Source: Avena insularis (Eukaryota; Streptophyta; Magnoliopsida; Poales; Poaceae). From it: a stretch of DNA of 64,000 nucleotides. The notes beneath the pieces are model-generated. The model saw nothing but the letters and a program-made list of their open reading frames with translations, was not told the DNA's origin and did not search any database. This document shows positions 34,020 to 44,870 of the stretch, piece by piece (position 1 is the stretch's first letter; every line of letters begins with the position of its first letter). Location of the stretch: NCBI GenBank assembly GCA_023614405.1, contig CM042691.1, forward strand, positions 172,270,927 through 172,334,926, given 5' to 3'. A program made the translations under genes and the position numbers.

Positions 34020-34889
34020 CCACACCTTTGATTTGAATTGGGTTATTGTCAAATCAAACTCAGTTCCAAGGACTATCTTGATGGTGTTGCTACTTGTGAT
34101 GTTTCACTTAAGTACATCTTCATGTCCTTTGATCTGACCAATATTCCTGCCTTGTTCATACAACATACGAGTTCACCTTCTTGGAGTGTCTCGATAAGTT
34201 TGTTGTTGAGGCCATCAACAATATTCTTATCTTCTCCATGTTAGATAGGATTCATATGGAACAATTGGTATTAATGTTGGAAACTTTCGAGAACCGTCTT
34301 CAGGTCATTCAGAAGTATGTGTTCTGGATGTTAGAAGTAACCTTCTCTGGTTCAAGTGCAAATGCTGAAAGTGTCGCCGTGGATTAGAGTAGAGTTAACT
34401 CCGTTCCCTAAGGACACATGTGTGTTGGATTGTCATTACCTTATATGTGTGCAGTTGTCTTTCGACAAGTTGCTAAATACATGGGTCTAGCAATCTAGCT
34501 CGTTTTTTGGAGATTGACACTATAGCCCATATCTTGAGAATCCAGCAACTTTACCTTTGCGGTAAACGTTGCAAACTTTCTATTCGGACATGTTGAGTCT
34601 GAAGTATCATTTCACCTAACAAAGCTGAATCTCAAGCAGCAATGATGGTTGGTGCTTCCCAAGGTTTTGACATAGGTATCTTTGTAAATCTGGCAAGGTT
34701 GATGTAATGGTTCACACACTTAGCCGGAAAGACCTTTTCCATATTCTCTTGATTCAACAACAACAACCACTCTTCATGAGGCTCCTTATATATTTTATTA
34801 TAGGAGTTTTTCTCATGGTTCCTTTATATCCGAAGTCCGACCTTTACTTTGATGTTTTTCTAAAACATCAAGGAGAACATTTAAAGTAG
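34020..34889 (+). pseudogene. RT and RNase H remnant of D
   Basis: Eroded chromovirus RT. MGYCQIKLSSKDYLDGVATC...FMSFDLTNIPALF at 34038 corresponds to the palm start. After a frame change at about 34180, LDKFVVEAINNILIF corresponds to the catalytic-site region, with neither catalytic Asp kept (INN for IDD). QVIQKYVFWMLEVTFSGSSA continues. At 34690-34730 KVDVMVHTLSRKD matches the end of RNase H (ANVVADALSRK in the family). Stops and shifts are frequent. Integrase is not recognisable downstream. Confidence 0.65.
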
Positions 34890-35645
34890 TGTTGTTAAAT
34901 GTCTCTCGGTCGATCCTCTAGACCATTTTATGTTGGCAAGCTGTTGTGCCAAGTAATTGAAGTCTGAGAATGAAGTTTCTTTTTCTCGTGTCATCAGGAA
35001 TCTTATTACCTATTCATCTAGTGGTGTAAAGTGAAATCATTATCTTTGGCAAAGATTTTGATAAACCTGGATGAATAAAGAGCTTCCTTCGCTTTCTCAA
35101 CCATGTTTTAAGAGAGACTATGATTCTGGTAATCAAAAGTTTCTCTTGTCACAGGTTCCTTGTGACTCTTATGTGTCCTCTCCACCAAAACATCTTTCTG
35201 CCTTAAGCCTTCTGTTGAATGAAAAAGTGACTCTTCTGTTTCAAAAGTAGTTCAACGACTTGGTTTTGTTGATTCATATCTCTGCAACCTGAAATCTCTA
35301 CTTAAGTCATTTAGTAGAGGTTCCCTATCGAAGTCTGTGTTGTGATCTTTCTGTTGGAAGCTTTCTTTTTTAGAAGCTTCAAAACCTCCTGTAAGTTCCA
35401 TGGTCTCAATCCTTATGAAGACCGTCTATCTGACAACTTGAAACCATCTCCTCTTGTTTCCTCCGTTACCTTGATGTGTTTCATGTTTGTCATCTCAGAG
35501 TTGTTTTCTAAACACTCCATCCATGAGTTGACCATGAGATACTCTGTGTGTTGCTTAGTGTATTCCCTCTTATCTTTAGAGTGACCCTGTTTCTTTCTCT
35601 CTCTGTCTCCTTTCCTACCTTTGGAATCTCGGGTCAAGATTCTCG
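34890..35645 (+). other. D internal 3' region, no clear coding
   Basis: It should contain integrase but shows only short broken ORFs. Its last 60 bases (TTGGAATCTCGGGTCAAGAT, about 35620-35639) resemble the conserved segment that precedes the PPT in N1, B and C. Confidence 0.45.
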
Positions 35646-35655
35646 TAAGGGGGAT
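35646..35655 (+). promoter_or_regulatory. D polypurine tract
   Basis: TAAGGGGGATAGAGC directly upstream of the 3' LTR start at 35661. Confidence 0.75.
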
Positions 35656-35660
35656 AGAGC

Positions 35661-38600
35661 TGTAACACCCTAGTTTTACCTAATGTATAATTAGGGTTTT
35701 GATTGTGCATTCATGAGCATCATCCTTTAAATTGTGCATTGAAGAAATAAATAAAACCCTAAACCCTAGCTTTTCCTCCCTATTTGAAAATCATTGAAAA
35801 GGATTTGAATATTTTGAGAAGTACCAAAAATATTGGAGCCCAATCAAGTAACAAGGGCCCCTGAGTGCTTTTGATACATTTTACAAAACCCTGGTATTTT
35901 GAAAATATTCAAAACAAAATTACAAATGGAATTTACAAAGAAAAAAAATAGAAAACAGAAAAGAAATTTTTTTTTGTAATAAAAATCTGTAGCTAACCTA
36001 ACGGGACAAGCCCATATCTCTCCCTCACTCCTGCCGCTCAACAGGTCGTCCCGCAGCCCACTGGCCCAACTTCATGCCCAGGCAGCCAGCACCGCTTGAT
36101 CACCTCCCCATCGTCTTCCTCGTGTGGTCAAGCAGGTGCGTGTCAACGCCGGTGCCGTCCGCCGCCGCCGCGATGCGCTCCAGCGTCGTGATCCCCACCG
36201 CCGCCTGGAGGAGGATAAGGCCGCCCGTGTACTCCTCTCCCTCTCCCCTATCCTCTCTTCCCCCCAGGTGCTCTCTTCCTCACCTCTGTGAGCAGCCCAA
36301 ACCCTAGCCGCCGAAAACCGCCAGTCTCCATCGTTCCGTGTAGCCCCGAGCCTCGCCGTGGTGTCTAGGAGCTCCGGTGTTCTCAACTGCTTCTCCCTGT
36401 CGAAGGAATCGGGCCAAGGCTCCCTCTATCACCGCCGATGACCTCGCCTACCCGAGCTCCGGCCGCCACCTTCACCATCAATTTCGGCGTCTCCTAACCT
36501 CGCATGCCCTCCCAGACCCCATCGTCATGATGTCGATGAGCTCACGGTCCGGAAGGACCTCTCTGTTGTCTCCCTTCCACCCTATACCGCAGTCTTGCCG
36601 TTGCTCCGCCATCCCTGCTGCTGTAGCTAGTCGTCGTCGGTGCTCCGATGACCCAAACGGGGTGGCGCCGCTACTATTTGGCTCGCCTCAACCTCCTCTA
36701 TCTAACGCGCGCACGCACGCGCCCTAGGTCGCCCTCCACCGCCGTCCCCTTGCCGTGTTGTGGCTCACCAGCGTCGATGACGTCACCCGCTCACGTGGAG
36801 GATGAGTTGGCCTAGGGCCCAACTGTCTGTCTCTGCGGCTAGCTGTTGTTGCGGTGTAAAAAGTGTAACAATTTGGTTTAATAATTTCAGAAAAGGTTTA
36901 AATATTGTAAAATCAATAACTTTTAATCTGTAATTCAAAAACATACAAATAATATATCAAAATGTTTAGAAAAATGAGATCTATCTATTTAAGCTATAAT
37001 CATGCATTGTTAAGCAACTTACATGACAAGTATAATTAGAAGAACATAGTAACCCCTCTCATATACATCCGGAGTTTTCCCGAGTTAGGGTTTTCACCCC
37101 TCGGAACCCTGATTAAATAGTCGAGCATGCCTTAGGGTTACTCTTCAATACAATTCAACTTGTCAAATCATCATACTTGCTTGAGCATTGCATCGATGCC
37201 ATGTGTTGATTGTTTCCCTCTCTTTCTGGTGGTTGGTTCTTCGCGGTAGAATACGATATCGAGATCGAGATCGAAGCTCGAGGTCAATACCGTCGAAGAT
37301 CGACGAACAATACTTGACCAACTATAATCAATTCAAGTACAACGCTTCCGAAGATCTATTTATCTGTTATCAGCCGGCAAAGGCAAGCATAGCCCCACCA
37401 TGATATACTCCTATGGTTTCAAAAGCATTTCATTTACTGCCATGATGCATACGATTCTACTATGGTCTTTTATCGATAGATAAAGTATCCTATATGTTGC
37501 ATTACTCCCTTTGAGCTTATATTACCCGATCCACTGCTCCTAGCATAACTAGGTTTGGCTTGTGTGCACTGCTAGAGTTTATATCTGTGTCCTGCTTAGC
37601 CATGCATAGCTGTTGAGTCTGGTCCATCCAGATGATGAATCAGATGCAGAGAATCTAGTATGGCAGGAGAACATGATGCGATGAGATCAGTGATATGAGT
37701 TAAACATGCTAAGGCTTGTTTGGGATACCACAGTGGGATGTGGTTTTTCTAGACCCATGCTCGCCACCACTAGGAACTGAGTTCTTGCCTTTGGAACCGA
37801 GATGAGCGTACAGCCACACGGGGCTTGGGAACCCCTCGCCTGATTAACTTGCCTAGTAGATTCCATGAGTCACATAGTTCGGGCGTTCCATTCGACATAT
37901 TCATATAAAACCTTTTGAAAGATTTGCCGGGTGAAGTTGGTGCATCATAACAGGTAGGGAAGCGTGGACCGGGTTTCTTGGGGTTGATGGCGCCCCTGGT
38001 AAACCAACCTCGCCTCACATCTTTAAGTACCGGCTTCGGGATTTGACCCATTACAACGGAACCATACTTGTGGCGTGACTCATGGTCTCGGCGAAAGCAA
38101 GGTAAAGGTCGTGGCCAACCAGCCTCTGCCGGCCTTCCAAGGAAGAGGGCTAATGTACTGGCATTAAGAGTCGGTTGGTACGGGTGGGTAAAGTTGTACA
38201 CCCCTGCAGGGTTAAATCTTTTCGAAAAGTCGTTTTCACGGTTATAAACGCTTGGTGACCAGATTCTAAGATCTTAGAGAACTATAACCTAATCGTAAAA
38301 CTTGGCAGATCCACCTGTGCTTAAAGATGCTTCCTCATGGGTACGAGGGGGTGATCCTAGATAGGGTTCAGATGATGATGCCTTGGTGGATATCAAAAGA
38401 TGATGATCAATATTTCAGAGACGTCGCCCTCATATCCCTTTTAAAAATACTCTGAATAGACGAGCTTCTTCCCTCTCTTGTTTATAAACAAAGTTGGCTT
38501 TGTGCAAAACAACTCCACCATCCATAAGTCTTGCAGAGTACACCCTGTACTGACCCTTTCTTTGTTGGTACTTTTGGCAGAGTAAGCGTTCCCTGAAGAT

Positions 38601-38948
38601 CAGTTTGGTACTACACCAACATCGACGAGTAGCTTGGGGTTCCCGTCCGGTAGCCTGTAATCTATGGGCTGGGACGTCATCGTTATGCTTCAGGCCTCTT
38701 AGGCCATTTGTTATGTTTGCTATACGTAATAGAATAACTTTCCTCCCGTTGTTTGATGTTTGTGGTCAGTAACCTCTGCTTGTAATAATTTGGTTCTCTC
38801 CTCAGTTATGAGCTTGCTGCAATAAATTTTGTGTCGTAGGGTCACTGCTGTGTTACCGATTCTTCACTGGATATTCTCGAGCTCAAGGTTAAGCTTATGT
38901 CAGACAGAGGTCTGGTATTTGTTTAGCCCTGATCCCGGGGGTGTCACA
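35661..38948 (+). repeat. D 3' LTR (3.3 kb)
   Basis: Direct repeat of 28868-32222. It carries one TGACGTCA box (36778-36785) and the GC-rich part at about 36000-36830. The shortfall in length comes largely from a deletion next to the second TGACGTCA box. No gene. Confidence 0.9.
38178..38248 (+). promoter_or_regulatory. Palindrome module, D 3' LTR
   Basis: Same as in the 5' LTR: CCCTGCAGGG (38202-38211) and CTTTTCGAAAAG (38218-38229) with a 6-nt spacer. The next hairpin has decayed (GTCGTTTTCACGG), so the two palindromes are better preserved than their neighbour. Confidence 0.6.
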
Positions 38949-38953
38949 CGGTT
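38949..38953. repeat. TSD of element D, right (CGGTT)
   Basis: Second copy of CGGTT, directly after TGTCACA. C's gag reading resumes beyond it. Confidence 0.9.
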
Positions 38954-39672
38954 CTCATTAGCTTGGTTGATCTTGCCTTCCATCTGAATGGCAGAGTCCA
39001 CTAAGTCTTCAATATCAGCAAATGGGATATTGACCAACATCGTCTGCATCTCATCGTGCAGACCATTCAGGAATCTCTCCTTCTTCTTGGCTTGGTATCT
39101 ATCTCATCAGGTGCATACCTAGCCAATGACAAGAATTTTTCACGGTACTCAACTACCTTCATCCTGCCTTGCTTCAGTTCCCTGAATTCATCTCTCATCC
39201 TCTTGATCAAACCCGGTGGCACATGGGTTCTGCTAAACTTGATTTTGAACTCTTCCCAAGTCATCATTTGACCTCCAGTCATGGCACGAACGATGTTCCA
39301 CCATGCGCTTGCATCTCTGTCCATATAGTGGGTGGCAAACAATACTTTCTTGTTAGCTTCCACTCCTACAACTTCCAGGTTGTTTTCCATGGTTTGCAGC
39401 CAATCATCTGCATCTAGGGGCTATTTAGACTTAGTGAAAACAGGTGGATTGGTGTTTTGGAAATTCTTGAGCTTGGATCCATTTTTGTCCTGATTTCCAT
39501 GGCCTTGATTGTTGTTGGCCATCAAAGCTATCTGTTGAAGGGTGGCTAAGTTGGCTTGATGTTCGGCTCTTTCAGTTTTGCGGTCCGAAACCAAAATTTG
39601 CAAGATTTGCAACATCGGGTCCGGGGATGAGGTGCTTCCTCCGCGAGGCATCTGAAGGTTGAGATAGATCAT
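38954..39672 (-). pseudogene. gag (capsid half) of C
   Basis: Starts at a Met near 39650 (MPRGGSTSSPDPMLQILQIL) after an in-frame upstream Met at 39672. A Gln-rich N-terminus (RAEHQANLATLQQIALMANN) and a stop at 39421 are followed by the conserved Gypsy capsid region: LDADDWLQTMENNLEVV, FATHYMDRDASAWWNIVR, WEEFKIKFSRTHVPPGLIKR, MKVVEYREKFLSLARYAPDE. A frameshift near 39100 precedes RFLNGLHDEMQTMLVNIPFA and ADIEDLVDSAIQMEGKINQA, which end at the D insertion. The remainder is at 27863-28862. Confidence 0.85.
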
Positions 39673-39895
39673 GAGAAAAGAGGAAATTTCTAAGGTTCAG
39701 GGGTTTTGTGTTTTGAAACGTTTTTAAAGTTTGACTCAGATTTTTCTAGCAACATTCTTTTCATTCATTCATTCATAACACACGATACAAACACATACCA
39801 TAACAAAGGAAAACATATGGTTTTAAGAACCATTATATGAAGCTACGATACAGTGGGACCAAATACAACTCACTAACGCTAGTTCTCAAGTGCTA

Positions 39896-40693
39896 CTACT
39901 CCTCGGAGTCAGTGTCCTCATCATCCTCATCATCATCCTCGATGAAGGCAAAGTCATCCTCATCGGTGAAGAAGTCCATGGCCTGATCCTCCAGAAAGTC
40001 ATCATCATCGCTAAGATAGGAGTAGGGGTCTCCACGAAGGTCTTCCCCTGCATTCTCCCTCTCCTCCAACTGCATGTCTCTCTCGTGGATGGTCTCCTCT
40101 AAATCCGTGATCCGGTGGTGAAGACGGGCAATGATGCGCTCCTTCTTGTTGAGCTGACGGCGATGAGACTGGTGATCCTTCACTATCATGGCGATGGTCT
40201 GATCCTTCTTGGAAGCGATGGCGTACTTATGGTTGGCGTAGGAGCGGGCAGTGACTAACTCCTTCTGACGGTCATACATCATGAAGCTGAGGTGGTCCAA
40301 TTGAGTCTTCAGCTCGTGGTGATACGGGGCCTCCAATGGCTGTCCCATAACATCACGCCTTGGGTAGAACTCAAAGCGGGCACCCTTGATTTGATTGATA
40401 CTCTTCCCACACAGACAGGCAAAAGCTTCCTGCATGGCCCTGGCAAGTCCATCGAGCCAGTTGTTCTCTCTCAAGGTGAACTGAATTCCCTCTGAGGTGG
40501 GGGCTTCAATCTTTCCTCGGAGGCTTGCAACAACTAGCCACTTCAAATCCTCTCCTTCCTGATCATTGAGCTGAGCTCCGAAGAACTAGGGCTGTGGACG
40601 CTCCAGCATCTCTGACAGCTGGTCCAAGCCACACTCAAATATGAGGTCTCCTCCATTCCCCAACTGATGAAACTTGTTGTACTTCACGTCCAT
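39896..40693 (-). pseudogene. Accessory ORF upstream of gag in C, coiled coil with acidic tail
   Basis: Sense-strand reading frame of 265 codons between the PBS (40908) and gag (39672). The first Met at 40693 (MDVKYNKFHQLGNGGDLIFE) is in frame, with one nonsense codon at 40586-40588 (TAG, plausibly from CAG) before the open stretch from 40546. Parts: N-terminal globular-looking region (LKWLVVASLRGKIEAPT, FEFYPRRDVMGQPLEAPYHH), a predicted coiled coil (KKERIIARLHHRITDLEETI), and a very acidic C-terminus of about 45 residues (DDDDFLEDQ...DEDDEDTDSEE). It resembles no gag, protease or pol domain. No homologue known to me by name; function unknown. Confidence 0.6.
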
Positions 40694-40907
40694 CTATAAG
40701 AATATAGGATGAGTAAGTTAGTAGAGTGAGCAAGTGTGTCAAGTTTTATGTAAGTTTGCAAGAATTTTTGAGGAACATGAATTTTCATGAAAGAGTCTAA
40801 TGATAAGGATGAGAATAAGTTTTCGTAAATACTCACTTCCTTGGTTTTGAAACTAGGTTTTTGATTCAAACGTCCATTCTAAACTAGGGTCCCCTATGGT
40901 CAGGATG

Positions 40908-40919
40908 GCTCTGATACTA
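40908..40919 (-). promoter_or_regulatory. C primer binding site, one mismatch
   Basis: Minus strand TAGTATCAGAGC next to the LTR end at 40923, against the canonical TGGTATCAGAGC. A G-to-A change would explain it. It shows that the middle LTR is the 5' LTR of the first internal copy. Confidence 0.8.
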
Positions 40920-41481
40920 ACTTGTCAACACCTGGATTTTTAATCCCAGATGCCTGTTATGCCATACATCGCAATCCCATGAATACCATTTTTTCGAGAC
41001 ATAACAGATTGGATATCACAATAAATCATCCATTACAAACCATACATAACGTCTTACACAAATAAAGGATCACATGATATAGTCTTAATACAATTCAAGC
41101 AGCGGAAATAATGAAATAATAACGATAGCGTAGGTGAAGCTCCATCTTCATGGTCACAGGCAATGCTGACGATGGGAGGTGGTACTAGTTGTCGTAACCT
41201 TCTTGTTGTCCGTCCTCTTGATACTCTTCTTCATAGTCTGGCCACGGGAATAGCCAGGGACAAAGACATGATTAGGATATACTAAGCTCTAGGGTTGTTT
41301 TGCAAAAAGCCAGATTTATCTCTACTGAGTTCAGAAGCAAAGAAAGATAGTTGAAAGTTTTATAACACCTAAGTGGGAACTTGAATTTCATGTCACAACT
41401 CTGTTGTGGTCAAGCAAAAATCACAAATCATTACATAAGTCATTTTGAAAACATCTGACGACAGAACAGTATGGCACTCCA

Positions 41482-41556
41482 ACTTCCCACGACCGCAGAC
41501 GCGGCTATTCGAATAGTTTGACACTCTGCAGAGGTGGTACACTTTCACCACAACAT
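41482..41556 (-). promoter_or_regulatory. Palindrome module, C middle LTR
   Basis: Palindrome 1 CTCTGCAGAG (41524-41533), 7 nt, palindrome 2 CTATTCGAATAG (41505-41516, perfect 12 bp), next hairpin CCGCGTCTGCGG. This copy is the cleanest for family C. Confidence 0.65.
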
Positions 41557-42289
41557 TCGACACATCCGTCAGGAAAAATCCTGAATTCACCAAACTCAGT
41601 ATGCAGATAATCAATCCTAACCTTTCAATTACACGCCCTAGTATTGGCACCTCTCCTGTGAGTTTGGCCTCCCAACCATGACCAACTGCCATCTTGGGTA
41701 CTGCACAGGTGGACATACTTCACAATGTAGCCTCAGCTCAACCCTTGGCCGCAAGGGAACCCATACTAAGGTATATAAGTTTCCAGTCAAGCCCTACCCA
41801 AATTTCGGTTATTATGGTTGTACGGTAAAATTGGAAATGTATCGCATCCAGACAACTATGAGTTTTATAAAGGGCTAAGGATCATGCCTTAACATTTTCA
41901 TCATCAAAATCATCTGGTGTTTGGAAACACATGTCCAAACATTTTAGTAGAATGACTCATCATTCTAAGGTTTTAATAACCATTTTCACCAAGTATTCCC
42001 ATCTAAAGTGAGCAAGTTTTATGCTCACCACTAGCAACTATAGGTGGGAGTAAACACTAATGAGGGGTGGTAAACAAGGGTAAATTATCTAAGTTCAATC
42101 TCATGCCTCAGGATGACATCAAGATTTATCTAACTTAGGCCAAGTTTTATGGTCTTTATGCTACCTTCAAATATCCTTCTACTATCTACATGTCACTAAG
42201 TAAACTCTAAGAGAAAGCTTTGATAAAGAAATAAAACACTAAGCTTACAAGTAAAACTAGGATTGGGTATCAACTTGTGTAAGCTTGCA

Positions 42290-42420
42290 AGGTTTAGCTT
42301 GCTAAGTCAACTTGTATAGTGAGGCTTGCAAGGTTGCAAGTATAGGCTTGCTAAGGTATTAGTATAAGCTTGCTAAGTTATAAGTGTTAGCTTGCTTTGT
42401 GCTGAGCAGTGGTTGAAGTT
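42290..42420 (-). repeat. Short tandem repeat private to C middle LTR
   Basis: About five degenerate units of roughly 22-26 bp built around AGGCTTGCAAG or AGCTTGCTAAG. The left LTR has only the first unit at the matching place (about 22548). Either this copy expanded or the other contracted after insertion. Confidence 0.7.
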
Positions 42421-43626
42421 CTCCTTGGCTTCTTCCTCATAGTATCCTTCTTCCTCCTCGTATCCTTGGTCGGTACTAGCGTCTATAAATAAATACGAGG
42501 TACACAATCACCAAACAATACTTAAATATTTCTATTTATCACACCAAGGTTTTCACTAGATGATATATGATTATCACAAGCATTACAATCATTAAGGCAA
42601 ATAGTTTTATTTTCTTTACTTTAGAAAAGTAATTTCTACTCATTAAAAAACTACTTATGGTTTAATATTCTCCAACTCCAACATGGCATCATGTTGACAC
42701 ATGTCATCACCACATATTTCAGTACTTGGGAATGTGATTTAAAGTGGTGTCACAATTTAATAAGGTTTAACCTTTTATTTTAATTAATTAAAGTGACTAG
42801 AAATGCCTATGAGGCATTATTTTATTACTTGTCCAATATTTCTGCAAGTAAACCTATATTTTTTTTATATTTTGAAATGTATGGTTAAATGTGATTTTTA
42901 AGAGTTGTAATCAACTCAAAAGCTTTTATGGTTGAATTTTGAAAAATATTTGAATGCAGAAAAGCTTCTGTCTTGTTATTTTTACTATTGCCGATCCACA
43001 CATCAAATTGGTTTGAATCCAACGAGCTTGGATTAAGCACTCCAGTACCTTTATAAAAAAATTGGTTTCATGCATTTTTGTTCAGTGAATCAATCTGGGT
43101 TGATTTTTGAACCTAGATAGAGAACTGAGTTTGAAACTACAAGAATAAACCTAGATTTGAATTACTAGGTCACACGGGATGCTAACTGGGCCGGCCCACT
43201 GCGCATAGCGCGCGGGGGCTGTTTAAGTGGGTGTCCCCACTCGTTAGTGAGACAGAGAGTGGCAAAGCAGAACATGGCGATTAGGGCCGTGCGATCAAAC
43301 TCTAATCCTATGACTATGGTTCATCGTCCATGCCTGAATAGTACACGGCGAGGTCGAACCCTAGCGCGGCTAGTGGGGGCCAACGGGGGTTCACCGGGCC
43401 TCAGGCGAGGGTCGGCGACATGGGCGAACGACGAAGTCGATAACGATGAACCTCCTGGTACCGCGGCTCCTCCTGGGTGGCTCCAATCGCTGGCTCCCTT
43501 CTCCTCCAGTAGCGTCAGACTCCGGTCAAATTCCGGTGATGCGGAGCTCTCCTTGCTCAGACAGTGAGGTGGGGTGCTTCTGAGAGAGGGGAGTTTGATG
43601 GTGTGAAGAATTCGTGCTGGGGTGGC

Positions 43627-43637
43627 CTCTATTTATA
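43627..43637 (-). promoter_or_regulatory. C LTR TATA box, middle copy
   Basis: TATAAATAGAG on the minus strand, identical to the left LTR box, with the same downstream start context (CCACCCCAGCACGAATTCTT). Confidence 0.75.
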
Positions 43638-44870
43638 GTGTCTGAAAGGGACCGACGGGCGCGGGCTGAGCTCGTCGTGGTCATCGGCACCACAAGCTAC
43701 TGGCATGGGCAAAGGTAGGGGATGGTGTTGTGCTCCCTGGCGAAGCTCAACGGCATGGCTACGCGACGCGGGTCGGTGTGGAACAGTCGGAACGTCGTGA
43801 CACTCTGGGCGGGTCTGACGGCAGTTTTAATGGCGTGCAACGTCTATGGTCCGCACGGCGGCGAACGGGCATGTCTGCGGTGTTGCTGGGGTGCTGGCGA
43901 TCCTGCTTGCACGCGGCAAGGGCGGCGTGTCGTCTGTGGGTGTGTGTCATGGGTGACGCTCTGGTGCGTTCCCGGCTCGGTCACAGAGGCTCGTTGCGCT
44001 CGAGGCTTGGACAGGGGGTGGTGATGGATGGTGGGAGTGTCCCAGACATGGTTGCTAGGCTTGGTGCTTCTCTAAGCTTGATGTTGACATGGGGGTGTCA
44101 AGTTAGGCTTAGCATGGTCACCATTGATGGCTATGGCAAGCTCACAGTGGTGCTAAAGCTTGTTAAATGGGCTAGATGATCTACTAATAGCTTGCTGTGA
44201 ACCAGAGAGGGAACAAGTTAGGCCAAAATCACTGCTCCTAATAGTGTATTATGTTTGTTGGTTTGATGATTACAAGGTGTTTGATGAAATGGCCGCAAGA
44301 GATTCAAATTTGAATTTTGGATTCAAACTTGGTGGATGTGTTGGTTACATACTAGGGAGTCTCTGGTTAGTGGGATTGGTCAAGTGGAATTGGTTTGGGT
44401 GGTTTTTAAAAAGGGGTGATCTTCACATATGAATCAGATTCAATTTTGAAATGTGATTTGAATAAAGTTGCCAAATGTTTTTGCAAGTTTGAAAGGTGGG
44501 CTTTGATTCACTTTTACTTGCTCTAGCAAGGGGTGAAAAGAAATGGAAAAGTTTCTGTTTGAAATCATGGACTAGAAACACTCAAAGTGGCCTAGTGAGC
44601 AAGATTGGCAAAAATGACCATTTGCTTATTTGATTTGTTTTTGATTTTCTCTTGATTTGTTTCTGCTTGGAAATGTTTTAGATGATGTTGTTTTCACCTT
44701 CAAACCATTCCTTGATATTAATAGCAATCACGCAAGTCCATTAATTCATTCATACAATCATCACATACACACATGCATTCATAATGATTTGAATTAACAA
44801 AAGTTTTTGTTAACCCTAAATTTGGTGATTGAAATTTGATAAAATTGTTCAACATTTTTGGGATGTTACA

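Larger units (their letters stand above)
28868..38948 (+). mobile_element. Element D: Gypsy-derived, plus strand, decayed internal region
   Basis: LTRs 28868-32222 and 35661-38948 (3.36 and 3.29 kb, about 4-5% different), PBS at 32228, PPT at 35646 and TSD CGGTT. The orientation is opposite to its host C. The internal region is 3.4 kb with RT and RNase H remnants of chromovirus type full of stops and frameshifts. Given the moderately young LTRs, the internal part was probably decayed before this copy moved. Confidence 0.9.
40923..44870 (-). repeat. C LTR, middle (3.9 kb)
   Basis: Full-length LTR shared by both internal copies: 5' LTR for 25046-40922 and 3' LTR for 44871-46497. Same ends as the left LTR. 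The GC-rich part is at about 43170-44060 and the TATA at 43627-43637. It lacks 50 bp present near 21480-21530 and carries an extra 120-bp repeat at 42290-42420. No credible gene. Confidence 0.9.
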
